Positions 1 through 4,727 of a stretch of DNA of 6,309 bases are shown here, piece by piece (the stretch's first letter is position 1; each line of letters starts with the position of its first letter). The notes below the pieces were generated by a model. The model had not been told where the DNA came from and made no database searches. It worked only from the letters and a program-made list of their open reading frames with translations. The DNA is taken from positions 1,760-8,068 of the forward strand of contig PLSZ01000633.1 of the NCBI GenBank assembly GCA_003164305.1, written 5' to 3'. The DNA comes from Acetobacteraceae bacterium. GTDB lineage: Bacteria > Pseudomonadota > Alphaproteobacteria > Acetobacterales > Acetobacteraceae. The position numbers and the translations under genes were made by a program.

Positions 1-1494
1 CTGTCGTTCGTGCCGCAATCGCCGCTGGCCAGCCTCGATCCGGTATGGACCAGCGCGATGACCACGCGAAACATCGGCTTTCAGATTTACGACGTGCTGT
101 TCGGCCGCGATGAGTGGATGAACCCAAAGCCGCAGATGCTGGCTGGCTACACCATCGAAGACGACGGCAAGCGTTGGGTCATGACCTTGCGCGATAACCA
201 ATGGTTTCATGATGGCGACAAAGTTCTGGCACGAGACTGCGCCGCGTCGTTGCGCCGCTGGATGGTACGCGATCCGGCCGGTGCCACGCTGTCGGCGCGG
301 CTCGACGCGATCGAAACCCCCGACGACCGCACCATCGTGCTGCGCCTGAATCACAAAGCCCCCTGGTTGCCCAAGGCATTGTCAAAGTTTCAGACCGCGG
401 CGGTGATGGTGCCGGAACGGCTGGCCAAGACCGATCCGTTCAAACAAATGCCGGAAGCGATCGGCAGCGGACCGTTTCGATTCCTGAAGGACGAATACGT
501 GATCGGCAGCCACGCCGCTTTGGTGCCGTTCGAGCGTTATGTACCACGCGACGAAAAGCCGAGCTTCACCTCCGGCGGTCACAAAGTCCTCGTCGATCGC
601 ATGGAATGGAAGATGATTCCCGACGCCTCGACGGCGGTGAACGCGCTGGTGACCGGCGAGGTCGATTGGCTGGAAATGGCGCTGCCCGATCTGCTGTCGG
701 TGTTGCGCGCCGCCCCCAACGTGAAAACCGGCCGCATCGACGATTATGGTTTCATCAGTCAGTTGCGGCCCAATCACGTGATCGATCCGACCAACAACGT
801 GAAACTCCGGCGAGCGATTCGCGCGTCGATCAGCCAACGCGAGGTGATGGACGCGATGATGGGCGCCGATCCCGCCAGCGCGATCGTGCCAATGGGCTAT
901 CTGGCGACCGGCAATCCCGAGGTCGATATGGCCGGCATGGAAGAGATCACGAAAAAGCGTTCCCCTGAGGAAATCAAATCGCTGTTCGCCGATGCCGGTT
1001 ACCACGGCGAACGCCTCGTGATGCTGCACACCACCGACCAACCATTTTACGATATCGCGACTCTGGTGGTGTTGGATGCGTTAAAGCGCGCCGGCGTCAA
1101 TGTCGAAGACCAGGCAATGGACTGGGGTACCACGCTGCAACGCCGGGCCAGCAAGGAACCATTGGACAAAGGCGGCTGGTCGCTGTTCGTCAGCGTCACC
1201 CCGGTGCCGGAATATCGCGATCCGCTGCTTGGTTCATTGCTGCGCGGCAACGGCAAGGACGCCTGGATCGGCTGGCCCAACATGCCCGAGATGGAGACCG
1301 CCTATAACGCCTGGCTCGACGCCGACACCGAGGCCGAACAGACACGCCTGGAGCGGCGAATTCAATTGATCGCCATCGACCAGGTTCCGTTCATTCCGCT
1401 CGGCCGCTATCTGCCGACGATCGCCTGGAGCAAATCGATCACCGACCCCGGCAAGGGACCGGCGCCGACATTCTGGAATGTGAGTAAGTCATGA
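1..1494 (+). CDS. ABC transporter substrate-binding protein, family 5 (peptide/nickel type), 5'-truncated by window edge
   Basis: This is the periplasmic solute-binding component of an ABC importer of the SBP_bac_5 class, which delivers oligopeptides, nickel or other small solutes to an inner-membrane permease. The frame is open from base 1 (L-S-F-V-P-Q-S...), so the GTG at 10 is an internal Val, not the start. The missing part is probably about 30-40 residues including the export signal. 497 residues are visible. Family features, numbered from the first codon in the window, are the opening LDPVWT with the following TRN (about 16-23), FHDG (69-72) followed by the VLARDCAASLRRW stretch, GSGPFRF (155-161), NNVKLRRAI (265-273) and the C-terminal FWNV close to the stop. 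The reading frame is intact to a TGA at 1492-1494. No permease or ATPase gene follows, because the next gene is convergent; partner genes, if any, must lie upstream. The substrate cannot be assigned. Confidence 0.93.
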   Translation: MSFVPQSPLASLDPVWTSAMTTRNIGFQIYDVLFGRDEWMNPKPQMLAGYTIEDDGKRWVMTLRDNQWFHDGDKVLARDCAASLRRWMVRDPAGATLSARLDAIETPDDRTIVLRLNHKAPWLPKALSKFQTAAVMVPERLAKTDPFKQMPEAIGSGPFRFLKDEYVIGSHAALVPFERYVPRDEKPSFTSGGHKVLVDRMEWKMIPDASTAVNALVTGEVDWLEMALPDLLSVLRAAPNVKTGRIDDYGFISQLRPNHVIDPTNNVKLRRAIRASISQREVMDAMMGADPASAIVPMGYLATGNPEVDMAGMEEITKKRSPEEIKSLFADAGYHGERLVMLHTTDQPFYDIATLVVLDALKRAGVNVEDQAMDWGTTLQRRASKEPLDKGGWSLFVSVTPVPEYRDPLLGSLLRGNGKDAWIGWPNMPEMETAYNAWLDADTEAEQTRLERRIQLIAIDQVPFIPLGRYLPTIAWSKSITDPGKGPAPTFWNVSKS

Positions 1495-1543
1495 GTTTCG
1501 GGTTAGGTCGGCGTGGCCCGAGCGCTCTCACACACCGTCCATC

Positions 1544-1572
1544 GTCATAGTCGGGCCTCGACCCGACTATCT
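1544..1572 (+). repeat. Dispersed palindromic repeat, copy 1
   Basis: A perfect 9-bp inverted repeat, ATAGTCGGG (1547-1555) and CCCGACTAT (1562-1570), encloses the 6-nt loop CCTCGA. It is flanked by GTC on the left and CTGT on the right, as in copy 2. It differs from copy 2 at two arm positions, each matched by a compensating change in the other arm, plus one extra C in the loop. No T-run follows, so it does not look like a standard intrinsic terminator. Being 3' of the plus-strand gene, it could still stabilise or attenuate that transcript (inference). Confidence 0.8.
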
Positions 1573-1667
1573 GTCGCCGCACATCCAGCGGTAACGGCGG
1601 AAGAATGGAGTCGCCCCACTGCCGCCTCAACATAATCGCCGGGCAGGCTCGAACTCACTCTCCGGCG

Positions 1668-1693
1668 TCATGCTCGGGCTCGACCCGAGCATC
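1668..1693 (+). repeat. Dispersed palindromic repeat, copy 2
   Basis: A perfect 9-bp inverted repeat, ATGCTCGGG (1670-1678) and CCCGAGCAT (1684-1692), encloses the 5-nt loop CTCGA. The flanks GTC...CTGT match copy 1, and the upstream ACTCTCCGGC resembles the sequence before copy 1. From memory, palindromes of the form GTCATGCTCGGG-loop-CCCGAGCATC are common between genes in alphaproteobacteria. I cannot verify copy number in this genome. Confidence 0.8.
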
Positions 1694-1742
1694 TGTGGAC
1701 GCGCCCCGAGGGCCGAAATCACCCTCCGCGCGTGATGCGAGC

Positions 1743-1769
1743 GATCCTCGCCTCAAGGGCGAGGATGAC
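1743..1769 (-). repeat. Dispersed palindromic repeat, copy 3, inverted orientation
   Basis: On the plus strand a perfect 9-bp inverted repeat, ATCCTCGCC (1744-1752) and GGCGAGGAT (1758-1766), encloses the loop TCAAG. Read on the minus strand it begins GTCAT and ends ATC, like copies 1 and 2, and aligns to copy 2 over 27 positions without gaps. Of seven differences, six form three compensated base pairs and one is in the loop. It sits just beyond the putative terminator of the minus-strand genes. Confidence 0.75.
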
Positions 1770-1770
1770 G

Positions 1771-1800
1771 ATAAACTAAAGATCGCGCCCTGCCGGGCGC
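1771..1800 (-). terminator. Probable Rho-independent terminator of the minus-strand genes
   Basis: Read on the minus strand, 27 nt after the SMP-30 stop codon, GCGCCC (1800-1795), loop GGCA and GGGCGC (1790-1785) form a 6-bp all-GC stem. It is followed by GATCTTTAGTTTAT, the most T-rich run in this region. The T-tract is interrupted, so the call is moderate. On the plus strand the stem is followed by TTAACC, which gives little support for bidirectional action. Confidence 0.5.
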
Positions 1801-1827
1801 TTAACCTGGTGCATATGGCGTCTCTTG

Positions 1828-2694
1828 CTACCCCCGGACCCCATACCAAGGATGCGGCAACCCCGGCGTCTTCACCCGCAACGTATAAACCGACGTGCTC
1901 GCGGTAAACAGCAACGTCCGCAAATCGTCGCCACCGAACGCGATATTGGCGCACACCTCGGGCGTCTCGATGATCCCGATCAACTGACCGTCCGGCGCGT
2001 AAACCCACGTCCCCGTCGTCCCCGTGCAGAAGACCCGGCCCGCCTGATCCACCTTCATCCCGTCCGGCACGCCGTTGTTCCCATCGTGCGACATGTCGGC
2101 GAAAATCCGCCGCCGAACCATGTTGCAATTCTCATCCAATTCGATCGCATGAATATACTGAGTCCACCGCGTGTTCGCGACATACAGCGTCCGCTCGTCC
2201 GGCGACAGCGCGAGCCCGTTCGGATACTCGAACGGCGCCAGTTCGCTGACCGAGCCATCAGGCGCGACCTTATAGATCATCGCGTTCTGCACCTCGCGCT
2301 CCGCCACCGGCACGCGCAACGCCGGATCGGTGAACAGCAGCGTACCGTTCGAGTGGCAGATCACGTCATTCGGCCGGTTCAGCCGTTTGCCCTCGAACTT
2401 GTCAACCAACGTGACCACGGTTCCATCCGGCTCGGTCCGCGTCACCCGCCTGCCATCGCCCTCGCAGTTGATCAGCCGCCCTTGAAGATCGAAGGTCAGC
2501 CCGTTACCGCCTTGCGTTTCGCGGATCTTCTCGTACGGCTGACCGAGCGTGACCCGAAACAAACCGTTGCCGCGAACATCGACGAAGTAAAAGAATCCAT
2601 CCGGATGCCACAACGGTCCCTCGGTGAACACGAAACCGCTGGCGACTTTCTCGAACGACGAGGTGTCGTCCAGGATATCCGACAGACTTTCCAT
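1828..2694 (-). CDS. SMP-30/gluconolactonase/LRE-type six-bladed beta-propeller hydrolase
   Basis: This 288-residue protein belongs to the SMP-30/gluconolactonase family, metal-dependent six-bladed beta-propellers that open lactones of sugar acids or related esters. Positions typical of the metal and active site are present: Glu25 in FTEGPLW, Asn109 in RPNDV, Asn159 in YPNGLALSPD and Asp211 in VPDGMKVD. Blade-like D-x-x-G-x-L turns recur, for example DLQGRL near 69-74. Length is normal and no signal peptide is visible, so it is probably cytoplasmic. The ATG at 2694 is supported by AAGGAGG 5 nt upstream. The gene starts 16 nt after the MFS stop, so the two are very likely co-transcribed and the transporter may import its substrate or a precursor. 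The exact lactone is unknown; close relatives are often annotated simply as gluconolactonase. Confidence 0.9.
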   Translation of the reverse strand: MESLSDILDDTSSFEKVASGFVFTEGPLWHPDGFFYFVDVRGNGLFRVTLGQPYEKIRETQGGNGLTFDLQGRLINCEGDGRRVTRTEPDGTVVTLVDKFEGKRLNRPNDVICHSNGTLLFTDPALRVPVAEREVQNAMIYKVAPDGSVSELAPFEYPNGLALSPDERTLYVANTRWTQYIHAIELDENCNMVRRRIFADMSHDGNNGVPDGMKVDQAGRVFCTGTTGTWVYAPDGQLIGIIETPEVCANIAFGGDDLRTLLFTASTSVYTLRVKTPGLPHPWYGVRG

Positions 2695-2699
2695 AACCG

Positions 2700-2706
2700 C
2701 CTCCTT
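2700..2706 (-). promoter_or_regulatory. Shine-Dalgarno of the SMP-30 gene
   Basis: On the minus strand AAGGAGG lies 5 nt before the ATG at 2694 and 4 nt after the MFS stop codon (2711-2713). A strong site placed right at the upstream stop fits re-initiation or coupled translation of the two genes, and it fixes the start codon. Confidence 0.85.
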
Positions 2707-2710
2707 CTGC

Positions 2711-3955
2711 TTATTGGGCCGCTTCCAAACTGGCCAACGGCCGTCCCTTGGTTTCCGGCAGCATGCACAGCGCGACGATCATCACCGCGAAGCCGCAGCC
2801 GCTGAACACCACGATCGCGTTGCCCAGACCGAACCGCGCCGCCAGAAACCCGACCAACGCCGGAAAGATCGCGCCGATGCCGCGTCCGGCGTTGTAGCAG
2901 AATCCTTGCGCCACACCGCGCACCGCCGTCGGAAACAGCTCCGTCATGTACGAACCCATCGGCGAGAACATCATCAGATTGATGTACCCCAACACGAACC
3001 CGACCGGCAGGATCACGTCATTCGACAGCGGCGCCAGCATGTAGATCGCGGTCATCACCACCGATCCGAGCACCGAAACGAAAAACGTGTTCCGCCGCCC
3101 GATCGCGTCCGCCAGATACGCGCCCGACAGGAACCCGAAAAACGCCCCAAGGATCAGCACGAACAGATACGACCCGGTGCCCACCGACGTCATATGCCGC
3201 TCCGTCTTCAGGAACGTCGGCAAAAACGTCGTCAGAGCGTAACTACTGCCCTGCGCGCCGGTCACCATCATCGCGACCCGCCACGTCGTGGACAAGTAAG
3301 GCGGCTTCAACGCCGCGAAAATATGTCCCCAACCGACCGGTTCGCGCCGCTCGGCCGAGAGTTCCGGCTCCTTGACGAACCGCCGGATCCAGAACACCAG
3401 CAACGCCGGCGCCAGCCCGATCCAGAACATCGCCCGCCACGCGGTCGCCTCCGGCATGATCGCGAAGAACAACGTGAACAGCAGCGCCGCGGTGCCCCAG
3501 CCAACGGCCCATCCGGTCTGCACCAGGCCCACGGCGCGGCCGCGATACTGGTCGCGGATCACTTCGCCCATCAGCACCGCGCCGGCGGCCCACTCGCCGC
3601 CGAACCCCAGCCCCTGCAACGCCCGCAGCACGAACAACTGATTGAAGTCCTGCGCGAAGCCGCACAAAAACGTAAACAGAGCGTACCAAAGAATGGCGAT
3701 CTGCAAAACGCGAACCCGGCCGATCCGGTCCGCCAGCGCGCCCGCGATCCAGCCGCCGAACGCCGAGACCAGCAGCGTGATCGTCGCCAGCATCCCCGCC
3801 TCACCGGTGGTGATATGCCACAAGCCCAGCAGCGACGGGATCACAAATGAAAAGATTTGCACATCCAGCGCGTCCAGCGACCAGCCGCCAAAACAAGCAA
3901 TCATGGTGCGCCGCTCGCGCGCGGTCAGGTCCCTGATCCAGCCGAACATCGTCAT
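2711..3955 (-). CDS. MFS transporter, metabolite:H+ symporter type (AAHS/SHS-like)
   Basis: This is a 414-residue inner-membrane carrier of the major facilitator superfamily with about twelve hydrophobic segments and a charged central loop near residues 190-210. Signatures seen are LDALD in the first helix (Asp28, Asp31), the loop 2-3 motif A form GALADRIGRVRV (72-83), RALQGLGFGGEWAAG (111-125) and a C-terminal PETKGRPL (from 400). The LDALD and GGEW features are typical of aromatic-acid/sialate/sugar-acid type proton symporters rather than drug exporters, so uptake of an organic acid or sugar acid is the best guess. The first ATG (3955) is only 2 nt from the Shine-Dalgarno. The ATG at 3949 (Met3) has a better 8-nt spacing and may be the real start, giving 412 residues. 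It lies 31 nt after the EEP stop and 16 nt before the SMP-30 start, with which it probably works. Substrate unproven. Confidence 0.92.
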   Translation of the reverse strand: MTMFGWIRDLTARERRTMIACFGGWSLDALDVQIFSFVIPSLLGLWHITTGEAGMLATITLLVSAFGGWIAGALADRIGRVRVLQIAILWYALFTFLCGFAQDFNQLFVLRALQGLGFGGEWAAGAVLMGEVIRDQYRGRAVGLVQTGWAVGWGTAALLFTLFFAIMPEATAWRAMFWIGLAPALLVFWIRRFVKEPELSAERREPVGWGHIFAALKPPYLSTTWRVAMMVTGAQGSSYALTTFLPTFLKTERHMTSVGTGSYLFVLILGAFFGFLSGAYLADAIGRRNTFFVSVLGSVVMTAIYMLAPLSNDVILPVGFVLGYINLMMFSPMGSYMTELFPTAVRGVAQGFCYNAGRGIGAIFPALVGFLAARFGLGNAIVVFSGCGFAVMIVALCMLPETKGRPLASLEAAQ

Positions 3956-3957
3956 TT

Positions 3958-3962
3958 CCTCC
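3958..3962 (-). promoter_or_regulatory. Shine-Dalgarno of the MFS gene, favouring the second ATG
   Basis: On the minus strand GGGGAGG (3964-3958) is followed by AA, then ATG ACG ATG. Spacing from GGAGG is 2 nt to the ATG at 3955 and 8 nt to the ATG at 3949. Usual spacing is about 5-9 nt, which argues for translation from Met3. Confidence 0.6.
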
Positions 3963-3979
3963 CCGCCTCTCCGGGCGGG
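3962..3979 (-). other. Small hairpin just upstream of the MFS ribosome-binding site
   Basis: In the 31-nt gap between the EEP and MFS genes, CCCGCC (3979-3974 on the minus strand) can pair with GGCGGG (3967-3962) around the loop CGGAGA. The 3' arm touches the Shine-Dalgarno by one base. No T-run follows, so it is not a classic terminator. It could modulate MFS translation or be chance in GC-rich DNA. Confidence 0.3.
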
Positions 3980-3986
3980 CTCCGAC

Positions 3987-4727
3987 TCAACCGCGTGGCC
4001 GCCGATTAATCAACCCCGGGTCGATTTCCACCAACAGCGGCGAGTGATCCGACAACCCGCTGACCCGCTCCAGATGCGAGTAACGAATTTCCCCGATGCT
4101 TCGCGCCAGCCGCGCCGAGGCAAACGCGTGATCGATCCGAAATCCATTGCCGCGATGGCTGTACCACGAGAACTCGCGCCCCTCCGGAAACCGGTCGCGC
4201 CACACATCGCGAAACCCCGCCGCCTGGATCTGGTCCAGAAACAGCGCCGTCACATCGGTCGCACCCGTCTCGTCCACATAAGCGCGGCAGGTATTGAAGT
4301 CGCCCAACGCCAGCGCCCGCCCTCCGGCATGCGGCGTGGAGGCTTCGATCAGCGCCTCCCAATACGGGATCTTCGCCTTCAAATTCGGCATGTAAATGCC
4401 GAACACCCGCACCCGGTCGATCGTCACCGCCAGCATCCGCCACGGTTCCGGCACCATCTCCGTCACATGCCCCACCATCCTGGGTTTTTTCCGGGTAGCG
4501 ATCAGCACGCCGTTGCGAATCCCCGGCGGCTCGACCGGACTGAGCCAGACATAGCCCTGCTCACGCAGCACCGCGCGCAGCCGTTGGCCCGCTTCCCCGG
4601 AACGATACTCGGTCAGAACCAAAACGTCCGCCGCGTGCGCCGCCAGAGCCTCCGCGATCCGCGGCAGCCGCGCCCCGCCGCCCGCGCGAATGTTCCACGT
4701 CAGAACGCGCGACGGCGCGGCCGTCAG
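3987..4727 (-). CDS. Endonuclease/exonuclease/phosphatase (EEP) family protein, apparent CTG start
   Basis: This is a metal-dependent phosphodiesterase or nuclease of the EEP fold (ExoIII/APE1/DNase I-like). With the CTG at 4727 as codon 1 it has 246 residues and shows the whole catalytic set in order: Asn12 in TWNI, Glu40 in LTEYR, Tyr112 in GIYMPN, Asp143 and Asn145 in LGDFN, Asp199 in FRIDHAF, and Asp227-His228 in SDHSP. The first ATG/GTG/TTG in this frame is the TTG at 4622, but starting there removes the TWNI strand and Asn12. Coding-like sequence RVLTWNIRAGGGARL continues upstream of it. The frame is closed by TGA at 4758-4760, leaving CTG 4727 (overlapping the helicase stop as CTGA) or CTG 4703 as candidates. 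Substrate (abasic DNA, RNA or a phospholipid/inositol phosphate) cannot be told. The short compact form and the helicase neighbour favour a nucleic-acid role. Family call is sure; the start is not. Confidence 0.85.
   Translation of the reverse strand: MTAAPSRVLTWNIRAGGGARLPRIAEALAAHAADVLVLTEYRSGEAGQRLRAVLREQGYVWLSPVEPPGIRNGVLIATRKKPRMVGHVTEMVPEPWRMLAVTIDRVRVFGIYMPNLKAKIPYWEALIEASTPHAGGRALALGDFNTCRAYVDETGATDVTALFLDQIQAAGFRDVWRDRFPEGREFSWYSHRGNGFRIDHAFASARLARSIGEIRYSHLERVSGLSDHSPLLVEIDPGLINRRPRG

Larger units (their letters stand above)
1495..1827. other. Non-coding convergent intergenic region rich in palindromes
   Basis: This 333-base stretch lies between the stop of the plus-strand substrate-binding protein and the stop of the minus-strand SMP-30 gene. 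I see no credible gene in it: short open frames cross it, but none has recognisable protein features. It contains three related hairpin repeats (1544-1572, 1668-1693, 1743-1769) and a separate hairpin with a T-rich tail on the minus strand (1771-1800). The sequence between repeats (about 1573-1667 and 1694-1742) shows no feature I can name. Confidence 0.8.

Noticed and set aside
10..12. GTG at 10 as the true start of the substrate-binding protein
   Set aside because: The frame is open to base 1 with family-like residues, and a start there would leave a periplasmic protein with no signal peptide.
1544..1693. Repeat hairpins 1 and 2 as intrinsic terminators of the substrate-binding protein gene
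   Set aside because: Stems are stable, but no T-run follows either one on the plus strand (next bases are CTGTCGCC and CTGTGGAC). Kept as repeats.
1544..1769. CRISPR-like array
   Set aside because: Only three repeats, in mixed orientation, with diverged sequences and unequal spacing of about 122 and 74 bases; no cas genes are in the window.
3987..4622. EEP gene as a 211-residue protein starting at TTG 4622
   Set aside because: This drops the TWNI strand and a metal-site Asn that are encoded in frame immediately upstream, and every other catalytic motif is intact, so truncation there is unlikely.
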